Origin: an archaeon
GTDB taxonomy: Archaea; Thermoproteota; Nitrososphaeria; Nitrososphaerales; CADDZS01
Length of the DNA stretch: 34,877 nt
Reading direction: 5' to 3'
NCBI GenBank assembly: GCA_021806865.1
Contig: JAKAPU010000011.1
Span: 1 to 34,877 of the forward strand
A program made the position numbers and the translations under genes. This document shows positions 1-8,579 of the stretch, piece by piece (position 1 is the stretch's first letter; each line of letters begins with the position of its first letter). Below the pieces are notes generated by a model. That model was not told where the DNA came from and ran no database searches. It saw only the letters and a program-made list of their open reading frames with translations.

Positions 1-308
1 TAAAACTAGCAGCGCCTAACGAGAGGGGTACAACGCTGTGGCTTGAGTAGAGATCAAGGAGAGATATTGCAGAGTAGTAACTCGAAGATGGATCAGGAGT
101 ACTAACCAATCCAGTTATGATTTTGCTCTGTTGCGGATCAGACTTTGTACGTTTTGCTTTCTTCTGGCTCTTGTGCAAACTTATCTGAGTGAGTTAGAGC
201 AATTAATAGGATATAACTACTCAGAAAAAAAATTTTAAAATTTTAGATTTTTTTTATTTTCGCAAACCATATAGCCCAGTCGTTGGCCGGCGCAGGCCAA
301 GAGGTAGG
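1..308. other. Non-coding left edge
   Basis: I see no convincing gene in this stretch. It is AT-rich from about 205 to 275 and holds the first copy of a hairpin plus A/T-tract element, listed separately. The minus-strand RHH gene at 309-500 ends at its right border; its usual toxin partner would be expected here, downstream of it, and no toxin-like reading frame is visible. Confidence 0.5.
185..272 (+). repeat. Hairpin plus A/T-tract element, copy 1
   Basis: The arm at 185-195 pairs with 215-224 as a 10-bp stem with one bulged G at 191, followed by long A and T tracts. From 208 to 272 the sequence matches 32212-32268 in the same orientation. The first 15 bases are identical, the poly-T and the end of the element are nearly identical, and the middle differs by a short deletion. 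The hairpin arms differ between copies in a compensating way. It could be a terminator-like RNA element, a small RNA, or the end of a mobile or island unit. Confidence 0.6.
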
Positions 309-500
309 CTACTTTTCAGATGCGAGCGCAAGGATGTCGTACTCGTCTGCCTCGATCTCCCTGATGTACTTCATCACGCTCGGGTTTTCCCTGAGGTAGA
401 TCTCGACCTGCCTCGATACGCTCGTGTCCTTGTCCAGAGCCGCGCGTGTTAGTGCAAGGTTTAGCTCCGGAGTTATGGAAACGGTCACTCTTACGTTCAT
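309..500 (-). CDS. Ribbon-helix-helix antitoxin-like protein, orphan
   Basis: This 63-aa protein starts with the short strand-then-helix pattern of RHH DNA-binding proteins: NVRVTVSITPEL at residues 2-13, followed by an amphipathic helix and a TSVSRQVEIYL second helix at about 26-36. Such proteins act as dimers, commonly as VapB-type antitoxins that repress their own operon. No PIN or RelE toxin follows on the minus strand, so it is either an orphan antitoxin or a stand-alone regulator. The acidic C-terminal tail at about 46-63 would suit toxin binding. The family-level call is reasonable; the exact role is inferred. Confidence 0.6.
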   Translation of the reverse strand: MNVRVTVSITPELNLALTRAALDKDTSVSRQVEIYLRENPSVMKYIREIEADEYDILALASEK

Positions 501-590
501 CTTGCTCTCTCACTCGTATGAGCTCGTTTTGATCCGGTTCGCGCTTCCAACGCAAACACTGGTGGAATAGTTTGGCCTTGGTAGAGGATC

Positions 591-722
591 CTACTCGGGC
601 TTTACGCTAATGTCTTCCGGCAGGACCCAGCCGTCCTTGATTTCGTGGATGAATTGCTCGGCTGCCTTTTCCTTGCTCTTTGCTTCCACGTCGATGATAA
701 GCGCACACCTGTATGATTTCAT
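591..722 (-). CDS. Small 43-aa protein of unknown function
   Basis: An ATG-initiated frame from 722 to a TAG at 591-593 encodes 43 residues beginning MKSYRCALIIDVEAKSKEKA and ending ISVKPE. The composition is protein-like: a beta strand (YRCALIIDVEA), a charged helix (KSKEKAAEQFIHEIKDG), then a short strand. It lies on the same strand as the RHH gene at 309-500 but about 90 bp upstream of it, so they may share a transcript. I do not recognise the family. Other frames over the same bases look like shadows because this one has the better amino-acid periodicity. Confidence 0.45.
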   Translation of the reverse strand: MKSYRCALIIDVEAKSKEKAAEQFIHEIKDGWVLPEDISVKPE

Positions 723-971
723 TCTTGATTGGTTTGACATGCTCTCTCACACGCGCTTGATCTAATATCTCGTTTGTGAATCTCGAGTACTGAGTGGGGA
801 CTAGTCTCAATATTATCTGGAGTGAATTGATTGTGAGTTTGTACTAGGTTACTTCGCTTTAATCGGCTGTTTGATGGTGAAATAAAATTGATTCGTGTCT
901 TCCGAAGGATAGCCACCACGTCAGCTTTCATACTTCAAAGCGGACACAAGTACATCGTGGACGGTTCACGG

Positions 972-979
972 TTAAATAA
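972..979 (+). promoter_or_regulatory. Probable TATA box for the 1013 gene
   Basis: TTAAATAA sits about 35 bases upstream of the GTG start at 1013, which fits an archaeal TATA box giving a leader of roughly ten bases. Called from sequence and spacing only. Confidence 0.4.
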
Positions 980-1012
980 TTCCGGCCTGTATGCAAATCT
1001 TGGCGAAAAGAC

Positions 1013-1363
1013 GTGAGCGAAACATCCGGGATAGAGCCATTCTACTTCAAGAGCTACGACATGACTATTGGAATCGCGCACAACGTGAACGAGTTGAGCT
1101 ACGAAATTGCTAGACTTGCGACGGAAAATCCCGGAGCCCTGGAGCACCACATAAAGGAGGGTCACATCGTGGAGTGGCTTGAGCACTCAAACGAAAGGGA
1201 GCTAGCAAATGAGCTGAGAGGAGCCACGAGCATTGATCAATTCAGGGGCATAATTGATCGGCACCTGCAAAAGAGCAAGCCCGTCAGCGAAAGCACTCCC
1301 GCGGCTCAAAAGGAGCCGCGCAAGCGCGCCGGTGCGAAAAAGAAATCTTCCAAGAAAGCCTAG
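1013..1363 (+). CDS. DUF5752-like archaeal protein with basic tail
   Basis: This 116-aa soluble protein begins with GTG. Residues 10-80 have the pattern I associate with archaeal DUF5752-type domains: an N-terminal strand (PFYFKS), a stretch beginning AHNVNELSYEIARLA, a HHIKEGHIVEWLEHS block near 42-56, and an ELANELRG helix. The last 30 residues are almost all Lys, Arg, Ala and Ser, a disordered basic tail suggesting nucleic-acid or surface binding. The biochemical function is not known to me. A TATA-like box lies upstream and a palindrome plus T-run follows at 1369-1381, so it looks like a single-gene unit. The domain assignment is from memory. Confidence 0.6.
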   Translation: MSETSGIEPFYFKSYDMTIGIAHNVNELSYEIARLATENPGALEHHIKEGHIVEWLEHSNERELANELRGATSIDQFRGIIDRHLQKSKPVSESTPAAQKEPRKRAGAKKKSSKKA

Positions 1364-1368
1364 GCTCT

Positions 1369-1381
1369 GAGGCCTCTTTTT
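1369..1381 (+). terminator. Palindrome plus T-run after 1013-1363
   Basis: GAGGCCTC (a perfect 8-base palindrome, 1369-1376) is followed directly by five T residues. The T-run right after the stop codon is a plausible archaeal termination signal. Confidence 0.4.
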
Positions 1382-1514
1382 GGATGGATTCTCCAAAACA
1401 AGATATTTTCTCAACAGCAGAGTCTCGACATCCGTATTGGGATCTTGGATTTTGGCAAAATTCACTACGCTTTAGATCAACGGTGTACGCAAGTTACATT
1501 ATCCCAGTCCACAA

Positions 1515-1841
1515 ATGAGAGAAGGAAAGTCGATGGAGGAAAGGCCTGCTATTTCTCGAGTGATACTCGAGTGCATCGAGAGGGGCCTAGATTCCTTCGG
1601 GCAAAACGTGAGGCTTGTCCTTTACTGGAAGATGGAACAAGATCTCGGCCTGCGCAGAGATGATATTCCCTTCAAGCCCGAGCTCTTCGCAAAATCTGTA
1701 GAGAAGATGTTCGGCCCGGGCTCTAGGATTGTCGAACGGGTGATAGCAAGGGAGATCAAAAGATCGTCCGGCGTGGTGATGGACGACATGGTAAGCGCGA
1801 TAATGGAGCTGAAAAGAATGCTCGAGAAAAAAGCTATCTAG
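1515..1841 (+). CDS. Small conserved-looking archaeal protein
   Basis: The frame encodes up to 108 residues, all helical by composition. The ATG at 1533 (MEERPAIS) is an attractive alternative start because AAGGAA lies a suitable distance before it. Residues 12-95 hold short helices with a conserved-looking DDIPFKPELFAKSVEKMFG block. This pattern resembles small archaeal proteins that I recall as DUF3227-type, but I am unsure. There is no membrane segment, signal peptide or recognisable catalytic motif. It stands alone between a plus-strand and a minus-strand neighbour. Confidence 0.55.
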   Translation: MREGKSMEERPAISRVILECIERGLDSFGQNVRLVLYWKMEQDLGLRRDDIPFKPELFAKSVEKMFGPGSRIVERVIAREIKRSSGVVMDDMVSAIMELKRMLEKKAI

Positions 1842-1893
1842 TTTCTGATTTGTTCAAAGAAAAAGATGGGGGAGGGAGTTTTCTCCGCTCCGT

Positions 1894-2910
1894 TCAATAG
1901 CTTCGCATTACGCCTTTCCTGAAAGTCAGTCCTCTCTTCATGAAGACGAAGAGAGGAACAAGCACTGCGAACACTGCGAGGAATCCACCCAATCCTGGGA
2001 ACTGAGGGACCCCTGATGGTGGCTGGACTGGGTTTCCTCCGAATCCGCAGCTGCCGGCTGGAATTTCGTATGCGTGTGCACGCATTGGCGAGTATGCTTC
2101 CTTTGACCACATTACCTGCTGACCGCTCGAGGCAAACGTGTTTGGATCGCAGGTCAGGCTTTCATCGCGGAAGTTTGGATCGGTTGCTACTTTTGTTGAG
2201 AACTTGAATAGAAACGCGTGAGTTGCCTTGTCGACTGCGACTACGGTGCTGCAACCGTCAAAACCCTCGTAGAGAATATTACCACCAAGGCCTACTCCGC
2301 TGTTCCCACATCCACCACCATCCGTTGTATCAGGTGGGAATGTCGTTACAACTGCACCAGTTGTCGCAGTTAGAATCCATATCGTGAAGGACACATCTGG
2401 ACTCCAGTATAGTTGATCTGCTCCAGAATCGTAGGCAAGACCGTCAACAATTCCTTGGCAACTTGGTGCGGGTATCGTTGTAATCGGCTTAGTTGTGTCA
2501 ACCAGCTTCGAAGAGTTCAGAGGAATTAGGGCAATAACACAGGCACCAACACCAGGAAAACCACTACCGCCGCCTTGTGCAGCCCAGATTCCGTCTCGAC
2601 CACTATCGTATGCGAGTGAGCCTAGACCACCTTCGATGTCGTAGTGTGCAAGGACTGCGCCCGTTAGAGGATCGGCCTTTATCAGGTCTGAGGTGCCACC
2701 CGAGGCGTAACATGAATACCACAAATCTGCTCCGTCGTAGGTAATGCCGACGCCGATACCGGAAGAGCAATCTTGGGCAAATGTTGTCTCATGCACAAAG
2801 TCACCAGTAGCCGCACTGACACGTATTGGGACTAATGCTGCGAAAAGACCTGACAAGACAAGGACCGCCAACACACCGATACTGACTAATCTGATCGAGT
2901 CTCTATTCAT
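1894..2910 (-). CDS. Secreted propeller-like surface protein with C-terminal anchor
   Basis: The 338-aa product starts with a signal peptide (hydrophobic run about 9-30, then VSAATG). The exported part has repeated short motifs such as GITYDGADLWYS, LAYDSGRDGIWAA and LAYDSGADQLYWSPD, each followed by a strand-like segment, as in NHL/YVTN-type beta-propellers. Cys pairs suggest disulfides outside the cell. Near the C-terminus a VPQFPG motif precedes one hydrophobic helix and a Lys/Arg-rich tail, the arrangement of archaeal VPEF-type C-terminal anchors. The likely role is a cell-surface binding protein; the ligand is unknown. It is transcribed alone. Confidence 0.7.
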   Translation of the reverse strand: MNRDSIRLVSIGVLAVLVLSGLFAALVPIRVSAATGDFVHETTFAQDCSSGIGVGITYDGADLWYSCYASGGTSDLIKADPLTGAVLAHYDIEGGLGSLAYDSGRDGIWAAQGGGSGFPGVGACVIALIPLNSSKLVDTTKPITTIPAPSCQGIVDGLAYDSGADQLYWSPDVSFTIWILTATTGAVVTTFPPDTTDGGGCGNSGVGLGGNILYEGFDGCSTVVAVDKATHAFLFKFSTKVATDPNFRDESLTCDPNTFASSGQQVMWSKEAYSPMRAHAYEIPAGSCGFGGNPVQPPSGVPQFPGLGGFLAVFAVLVPLFVFMKRGLTFRKGVMRSY

Positions 2911-3058
2911 CTTCAGAAGCCTTGCTTCCTAGAGAAATACTCTATACTAAAGGTCTTGTGAGGCTGAGATTCACAAATGTGTATTTCAAATTCACGTCGC
3001 TCCAAATTGATTCCATCTTTCGTAACCGCGTGCGGGAAATCAAGCTAGTTCATTGGCC

Positions 3059-3385
3059 TTAGGATTTCTCATTGTTTTCTTTATGGCGCCTGCGCGTGCT
3101 CCAGATCGACTTGTCGCCCTTTGCGATTTTACCAAATCCGCCGTCCATGCTCAAGTGGTATTCCTTTCCTTTTTCGGTGATCGCGTACTTGTACGAGCCT
3201 ACGTCAGCTTGTTTTGTCACGAGGCCCAGTCTTTCTAGCGCTGGCAGGTACTTCTTGCACTGGTCGTGGCTCAGATTGGCATGCGCCATTATTTCTGACT
3301 TGGTTGCTGGCCTGGATAGTACGGCCAGAATGTCGGCCATGATGTCCAGCGCGTTTCTTCTGCCGACCAATGATCCTTTCACCAA
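3059..3385 (-). CDS. ArnR-like winged-helix regulator A
   Basis: This 108-aa protein has a winged-helix fold by pattern: helix RRNALDIMADILAVL (9-23), a helix-turn-helix with SHDQCKKYLPALERLGLV (39-56), then a wing ending YAITEKGKEYH (67-77). This matches the archaeal ArnR/HTH_45 type of small regulators. The C-terminal SIWSTR motif followed by a basic tail is shared with the protein at 4512-4823, which is clearly a paralogue. The two flank a plus-strand secreted protein gene at 3613-4407 and may regulate it. It is transcribed divergently from that gene. Confidence 0.75.
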   Translation of the reverse strand: MVKGSLVGRRNALDIMADILAVLSRPATKSEIMAHANLSHDQCKKYLPALERLGLVTKQADVGSYKYAITEKGKEYHLSMDGGFGKIAKGDKSIWSTRRRHKENNEKS

Positions 3386-3612
3386 TGTTTTCTTTGTTTG
3401 TTAACATTTTGCTAGAACTAAATCTAGTGGCACGATTTTCAATGTTGAGAATATGACCATTCTTCGCGAGCATTTGCTATTCCTTCCGAGGTTTTCATCT
3501 CGATAAATTGTCCATTTTTGGAAAATATTTGGCATGAGTTTGAAATTCGATATGATATCTTGAGTTCATACCGCCTAAATATTCACACTCGTTTTCGATT
3601 TCTGGATAGACG

Positions 3613-4407
3613 ATGAACAGCTTTTCAAGTACTTCGTTTGGAATTGTTTCAACCTTCAACCGCAAGCGCCTTTTCACCTACGTTCTTGCAATCCTTGCAA
3701 TCGTCGCGCTGCTTTCTTCGCCAGCGGCATACGCCTCCACTGGTTTGCAGCCAAAGATGGTCGGGTCGCAGTGGGCCGTCTACGAGCAAAAGACACTGCC
3801 TTCCGGATTGCTCACTTTCTATCCTGGCGCTCATGCTACTACGATGAGTTCCGGCGGTGTAGAGTTCCAGATGCCCGATGGCACGAGCTCCGCTCCGACT
3901 TTTGTCAACTACATTCTTGATAGCTTCACAACTTCGCTCTCCGAGTCCAACGCTATTTCTGCCACTATCGACGTCGTCGCAAACTCTGGATCTCCATCCT
4001 TCCTCGGAGACACTTTTGGTGGATACAATCTTGCGACTCCGGCTTTTGTGAGGCTTTTCTTCCAGTCCAACCTGCCCGCGAGCAACGTCAGTTCCTGCGT
4101 CGGACACGGAAGCAACGTCAACAACTACTGGTGGGCTGACATCGACTACTACACTTTCCCGTCTTCTCCAAACTCGCTCGGAGCTTCCAGCGGGCAGATC
4201 GTTCTCAGTGCTACCCTGAATCCTTCCAACTGGTCCAATATCTGCGGAAAGTCTGGATCGAACAATCCGGGATTTGACCAGGCGCTCGCAAACGTCAAGT
4301 ATGTGGGCCTTTCTTTCGGAAGCGGCTACTTTTTCGCAAGCGGAGTCGGAGTCGATGGAACGACAGGGTCTGCGACGTTCCAGCTCCTGAGCTACACGAT
4401 CTCGTAG
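3613..4407 (+). CDS. Secreted protein of unknown function
   Basis: This 264-aa protein has an N-terminal signal segment: basic NRKRLF around 16-21, a hydrophobic run to about 38, then AAYASTG as a probable cleavage region. The mature part is rich in Ser, Gly, Asn and aromatic residues, with two Cys around 156 and 203, and resembles an extracellular beta-sandwich such as lectin- or peptidase-like folds, but I cannot identify the family. There is no C-terminal membrane helix, so it is probably released or held by other means. An AT-rich CTAAATAT around 3575-3582 could be its TATA box. Codon use is more GC-rich than in the glycan genes further right. Confidence 0.65.
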   Translation: MNSFSSTSFGIVSTFNRKRLFTYVLAILAIVALLSSPAAYASTGLQPKMVGSQWAVYEQKTLPSGLLTFYPGAHATTMSSGGVEFQMPDGTSSAPTFVNYILDSFTTSLSESNAISATIDVVANSGSPSFLGDTFGGYNLATPAFVRLFFQSNLPASNVSSCVGHGSNVNNYWWADIDYYTFPSSPNSLGASSGQIVLSATLNPSNWSNICGKSGSNNPGFDQALANVKYVGLSFGSGYFFASGVGVDGTTGSATFQLLSYTIS

Positions 4408-4511
4408 AAAGCTTCGAGATCTTCTGGGAGTGGCCGACGTTCCGGGCTTTGCGTGATCAAGTCCTGCACTAATAGACACGTGACGCTCGGCGACCTCTTT
4501 TCTTGAAGTCT

Positions 4512-4823
4512 TTAGACCAATTGGTGTTGGAGGTGCGCGCGCGTGCTCCAGATCGAAACCTCGCCCGCGTCTATCCTTCCGTAGACGCCGGCCATGCTCG
4601 CGTAGTACTCCCTGCCCTTTTCCGTGATTGCAAACCTTCGAGATCTCACGTCGTAAAACTCGCTCACGAGGCCCAGCCTTTGCAGCGCCCGCAGGTACTT
4701 CTGGCACTGCTCGTAGCTCAGGTTTGCCCGTGCCATTATCTCCCACTTTGTGGTGGGAGTCGAGACAACGCTCAATATGTCCGTCATTATGTCCAAAGCG
4801 TTCCTCCTTGCGGCCAATCTCAT
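4512..4823 (-). CDS. ArnR-like winged-helix regulator B
   Basis: This 103-aa winged-helix protein is a paralogue of the one at 3059-3385. Shared blocks include RRNALDIM at 7-14, the recognition-helix segment QCQKYLRALQRLGLVS near 39-54, FAITEKGREYY in the wing, and a C-terminal SIWSTR. The two proteins differ most in the wing and the extreme C-terminus. These regulators normally bind DNA as dimers near membrane or surface genes in archaea. It points toward the secreted-protein gene, ending about 100 bp from that gene's stop. Confidence 0.75.
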   Translation of the reverse strand: MRLAARRNALDIMTDILSVVSTPTTKWEIMARANLSYEQCQKYLRALQRLGLVSEFYDVRSRRFAITEKGREYYASMAGVYGRIDAGEVSIWSTRAHLQHQLV

Positions 4824-5460
4824 TCTTTTCCGGATGCATGATCTCCGCTACGCGCGCGGGATCATTTTCCGGTGCTTGAGAAGGACTTCCCAAACTAAAG
4901 TGTGGGGGACGATTATCAATTTTGAGAATCATCGTCGTGCCTCTTGGGTGAACCACTGGCTCTGTGAAGCGCGGCGTCGTTGAGTCGCGTTGTTTTGTTT
5001 GTTTGGAGCCTGATTTTGGCTTTGCCGTGAAGGAGATCGCGCCTGCGGATATTTGAGAAAAAATTTCTGAATATAAAGAGAGATTAGCTTCTTTGGAATC
5101 TTGCATGAAAGCATCGATTTCTTTGGATGAATTGTAATCTGGGATCTTTTTCGCATAAGTGCATCTTGCAGTGTCAAATCGTGAATTGGCAAGCGACCTT
5201 AATTCAAGCATGCTCTCCGAATGCCCATTTGGAGTGCTTGTCTCTTTGTTTGTGCCTAACCGTTGTCCTCGACCTTATGCCAGTCAAGTCTTCTATGGCA
5301 ATCAATCGGTTCGTGCCTTTGGCTTTCGAGACAATTTTTTGAGATCACATGGTTCGTATCCTTTTTGAACCGTCTTTCTCTTCCTGAGATCTTCTTGAGC
5401 TTTCTTTGGGCCGATCTATGTTTTGAAGACTCTTTGGCTTGTTGCAGCTGCTGCCTTAGC

Positions 5461-5500
5461 GCAGAGATACTCTGCTTTCTCGCGAAAACCGCTTCGCGGT
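5461..5500 (+). other. Two tandem short perfect hairpins
   Basis: GCAGAG-ata-CTCTGC at 5461-5475 is followed by TTTCT, and ACCGC-ttc-GCGGT lies at 5488-5500. Both are immediately upstream of the TATA box of the glycan genes. They could be the end of an upstream transcript or protein-binding sites; the sequence alone does not decide. Confidence 0.4.
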
Positions 5501-5516
5501 CTGACTATGTATACTA

Positions 5517-5527
5517 GCTTTAAAAAG
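5517..5527 (+). promoter_or_regulatory. Probable TATA box for the GT4 gene at 5563
   Basis: The run GCTTTAAAAAG is a good archaeal TATA box about 40 bases upstream of the ATG at 5563, implying a leader of 10-15 bases. It would drive the 5563-9581 group. Confidence 0.5.
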
Positions 5528-5562
5528 CGGAGTAGAAACGAAGATGATTCTCGGATAAACTA

Positions 5563-6762
5563 ATGAGAGTTTGTCTTGTTTCCTACGAGTTTCCTCCTAA
5601 AGGAGGAGGCGAAGCCGTGTACACCGCGAACCTTGCTAGAGGAATAAAGGAAATGGGACATCATGTTGTTCTCGTGGTTCCAAAACAAGTCTTCGATCCA
5701 AAATTTGCAGTGAAGTTGGGCTACACTATAATTCCAATAACATGTGTATCAAAGCCTTTGGTAGCAGTCTCCAGTTTCCTAAGCGGCGTTCGGGCTGTTC
5801 TTCCACGTTTGGTTCCACTTTACGATATCGACTTGATTCATTTTACTTTTGATTACCCGCCTTTCCCATTTCGACTGGATAGTTGCGGGCTGCCAATCGT
5901 CTCTACTGTACACCATTTGCATGCGGTGGAAGCTGCGAACACTCTGAAATTTGGCACGAACCGCGCCTCGATGTTCACGCATTTCGCAAGACTCTTTGTA
6001 CTCTCGTACGCGGAAAAGAGTCTGCTATCTCAGTCTGATGCAATCGTTGCCGTAAGCAACTTCACAAAGAGATCGGCATGCCGTATCTTTGGAATTCCTT
6101 CAGACAAAGTAAGAGTTATTTACAACTCAATTGCGCCTAATTCGTTTTTAAGTCCATCTCGCAGTTTCAAGTATCAAGTTACTGATGCTCCATTCATTCT
6201 CTATGTTGGGAGACTGGAAAAGTCTAAAGGAATCGAGTACTTGTTGGAAGCCATTTCCTTGATTAAACAGCAAGGCAAACTACTTAGACTTGTTGTTATC
6301 GGAGATGACTCTTCTGCGTACGCGAAGTCTCTAAAGAGACATGTATTTAGAAATGGCATAGAAGATCGTGTTAGATTTGAAGGCAGAGTCTCTGACGAAG
6401 ATCTTAGAGAAGCATATTTTGCAAGCTCTTTGGTTGTGCTCCCCTCCATGATGGAAGGATTACCAACCACGCTACTTGAAGCAATGGCCGCTGAGAAACC
6501 TTGTGTTGCGACGAGGGTCGGAGGGATTCCTGAAATTGTTCACGATGGGACAACCGGACTGCTAGTCGGTCCGGCTGATTCTACAAACCTCGCAAAAGCA
6601 ATTCTTCGAATAGTTGAGAATCCAACTTCGGCAAAGTCAATGGGAAAAGTCGGTAGGGAGGTTTTGGAATCCAAATTCACCGTAGATAAGATGTGCTCAG
6701 ACACAGAGCAACTCTACAGAAGCCTGATGAAACGAGGGTCAGCCTCGAAGAGTCACAAATGA
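5563..6762 (+). CDS. GT4-family glycosyltransferase
   Basis: This 399-aa GT-B fold enzyme would transfer a sugar from a nucleotide-sugar donor to a lipid-linked or polymeric acceptor. The N-terminal acceptor domain opens with EFPPKGGGEAVYTANLARG, typical of GT4. The C-terminal donor domain has FILYVGRLEKSKGIEYLLEA (about 209-228) and the family E-x7-E pattern in SMMEGLPTTLLEAMAAEKP, followed by TRVGGIPEIV. Length is normal for the family. There is no signal peptide or membrane helix, so it acts on the cytosolic face. It is the first gene of a plus-strand group with the PDE and ABC ATPase genes. Donor and acceptor cannot be read from sequence. Confidence 0.9.
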   Translation: MRVCLVSYEFPPKGGGEAVYTANLARGIKEMGHHVVLVVPKQVFDPKFAVKLGYTIIPITCVSKPLVAVSSFLSGVRAVLPRLVPLYDIDLIHFTFDYPPFPFRLDSCGLPIVSTVHHLHAVEAANTLKFGTNRASMFTHFARLFVLSYAEKSLLSQSDAIVAVSNFTKRSACRIFGIPSDKVRVIYNSIAPNSFLSPSRSFKYQVTDAPFILYVGRLEKSKGIEYLLEAISLIKQQGKLLRLVVIGDDSSAYAKSLKRHVFRNGIEDRVRFEGRVSDEDLREAYFASSLVVLPSMMEGLPTTLLEAMAAEKPCVATRVGGIPEIVHDGTTGLLVGPADSTNLAKAILRIVENPTSAKSMGKVGREVLESKFTVDKMCSDTEQLYRSLMKRGSASKSHK

Positions 6763-6855
6763 GTCATAAGCATTCGTTCCGAGTTCGATATGATCCCGGG
6801 TATTTCTTTACAACGTTTGTGCAAGAGAGCACCCACCCTGCCTTCAGACAGGTGA

Positions 6856-8523
6856 GTGTCAAAAGTCTATAAGTCATATTCTTATATTCCACTCGTGAGA
6901 CATTCGTCAAATTTTGACTTGGCAAACAAAGTAGTGTTTATTGGAATAGATGGTGCCCCATTTGGACTCGTCACAAAATGGGCCAAGGAAGGGAAGCTAC
7001 CCAATTTACTCGCGCTTCTTAACGAAAGTGCTTATGGCCCGTTAGAATCAGCTATCGATCTTACTCCTCCAGGATGGTCTTCCATCTACTCTGGAAAGAA
7101 TGCTGGAAAGCATGGTATATTTGACTTCAAGGTTCACAGACCGGGAAGCTACGAATTCGTTTCCACGAATTCCACAATGAGAGATGCAGAGGATATTTGG
7201 GGCATACTCAGCAGATTCGGAGCACGTGTAGGAGTTTTGAACGCACCAGTGACTTTTCCTGTTCGCCCTGTAAACGGATTCCTGGTATCTGGCTTCCTCA
7301 CGCCAGGAGAACAGGTAGAGTATACTTATCCAAGCTCCTTGAAAGAAGAATTGAAGAGAGCAGTTCCAGATTTTCGACCCAGTTCTTCAAATGAGTTACA
7401 GTTGAACTTGGACAAGGATGCCTACACAAAGAACGTATTAAATGAAATAGAGAATCTTCGTCTTGCTACTACGTACATTAAGAAAAAACAACAGGATCTT
7501 GATTTTTTTGGCGTTATAGTTAGTGAAACAGATCATGTGCAACACTGGTTTTGGAAGGACATGGAAAATAGCGGGTCAAAACAAAGCAAGTATTCAAACG
7601 TTATTCTTGAGACATACAAAGCCGTTGATAGACTGATCGGGGAAGTTCTTCATGATGCCGATGAAAATACCTACGTAATACTCGTATCAGATCATGGAGG
7701 TACTAGGCTAAAAAAATTCTTTCATACAAATTACTTTCTGCATTCGATTGGGATGTTAAATTTCAAGACTGATTTGCGTACAACGATAAAGCGTATCTTG
7801 TACGACAAGGGGATTACTCAAAAACTCTATCATTTTCTGATAGACAGAAAGGTCTTTCTTCTACATTATCTCCTGAGGCCGCTTGCTCTGACAATACGGG
7901 ATATCGACTGGTCAAGAACTGCTGCTTACTCATTTGGATATGGACAGATCTATCTTAACATAAAAGGAAGGGAGCCACAAGGGGCAATTTCATCAGGGCA
8001 GGCACCAGAAACTCGTAGGCTTATCATGGATCACCTGTCCCATGTAAGCGATGTCTCCTCAAACAACAAGTGCCCGATAAGGGCGATGTACACCAAGGAG
8101 GAGATCTTTAGTGGACCACACCTTGAAGAGGCCCCAGACATTCAGCTTGTTATGTTAGACGGTTACGAGGCTTTTCCATGGGCTTCGATTGCTGACGGGA
8201 TCTTCACCGAAAGTGTAGACAGATCTGGAACACATAATACTCAAGGCATTGTAGCAATTAGAGGTAAGGGAGTCGAAAAAGGAATGATAGAGGGTGCCTC
8301 TGTGCTCGATATTGCTCCTACGATCTTGGGGATAATGGATGTCGAAATTCCTCTTGACATGGATGGGCATTTCCTCTCACAAGCGTTCACTGAACAGCAT
8401 CTCCAATTGCATTCGCCGCGCCAAAGCGGAACGAGTTCCAAGTCAACTCAAGCCAAATATGAATTCACAAAACAAGAAGAAGAACAGATCGAAGAGAGTC
8501 TTCGGTCTCTTGGCTACATATAA
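6856..8523 (+). CDS. Alkaline-phosphatase-superfamily phosphodiesterase 1
   Basis: This 555-aa protein has the metal-dependent hydrolase core of type I phosphodiesterase/nucleotide pyrophosphatase proteins. With the GTG start at 6856, the first metal Asp is D32 (GIDGAP), the nucleophile is most likely T70 (DLTPPGW), and further ligands are D226 and H230 (TDHVQH) and D279-H280 (VSDHGG), with a late His in SGTHNTQGI. All key residues are present. There is no signal peptide, so it is probably cytosolic. The last residues, EEEQIEESLRSLGYI, form a tail also seen on two other proteins here. A GTG at 6895 (MRHSSNF) is an alternative start. The substrate is unknown; the glycan-gene context suggests a nucleotide-sugar or lipid-phosphate ester. 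Confidence 0.85.
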   Translation: MSKVYKSYSYIPLVRHSSNFDLANKVVFIGIDGAPFGLVTKWAKEGKLPNLLALLNESAYGPLESAIDLTPPGWSSIYSGKNAGKHGIFDFKVHRPGSYEFVSTNSTMRDAEDIWGILSRFGARVGVLNAPVTFPVRPVNGFLVSGFLTPGEQVEYTYPSSLKEELKRAVPDFRPSSSNELQLNLDKDAYTKNVLNEIENLRLATTYIKKKQQDLDFFGVIVSETDHVQHWFWKDMENSGSKQSKYSNVILETYKAVDRLIGEVLHDADENTYVILVSDHGGTRLKKFFHTNYFLHSIGMLNFKTDLRTTIKRILYDKGITQKLYHFLIDRKVFLLHYLLRPLALTIRDIDWSRTAAYSFGYGQIYLNIKGREPQGAISSGQAPETRRLIMDHLSHVSDVSSNNKCPIRAMYTKEEIFSGPHLEEAPDIQLVMLDGYEAFPWASIADGIFTESVDRSGTHNTQGIVAIRGKGVEKGMIEGASVLDIAPTILGIMDVEIPLDMDGHFLSQAFTEQHLQLHSPRQSGTSSKSTQAKYEFTKQEEEQIEESLRSLGYI

Positions 8524-8579
8524 CGGTGGCTGAAAGTAAGAATTCTCACGAATGATGGAATAGAGGTATCGTAAGAGAA

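Larger units (their letters stand above)
4824..5562. other. Intergenic region at the change in base composition
   Basis: No reading frame here has convincing protein character. Minus-strand frames over 4929-5211 are basic and low in hydrophobic periodicity, and plus-strand frames over 5127-5517 are Cys/Ser/Leu-rich shadows. The region marks a visible change from GC-richer DNA on the left to AT-richer DNA on the right. Two small perfect hairpins and a TATA box near its right end are listed separately. Confidence 0.5.

Noticed and set aside
1..180. Possible rRNA or tRNA edge
   Set aside because: No conserved rRNA segment or cloverleaf could be found by eye.
935..1186. 83-codon minus-strand frame
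   Set aside because: Shadow of the DUF5752-like gene at 1013-1363.
3649..5211. 520-codon open frame on the minus strand
   Set aside because: It runs antisense to the secreted-protein gene and to the winged-helix gene in another frame, is rich in Arg, Ser and Glu without domain signals, and is explained by the GC-biased codon use of the real genes.
5127..5517. Several overlapping plus-strand frames of 60-84 codons
   Set aside because: Rich in Cys, Ser, Leu and Phe with no periodicity, no ribosome site and no recognisable motif; probably chance frames in T-rich DNA.
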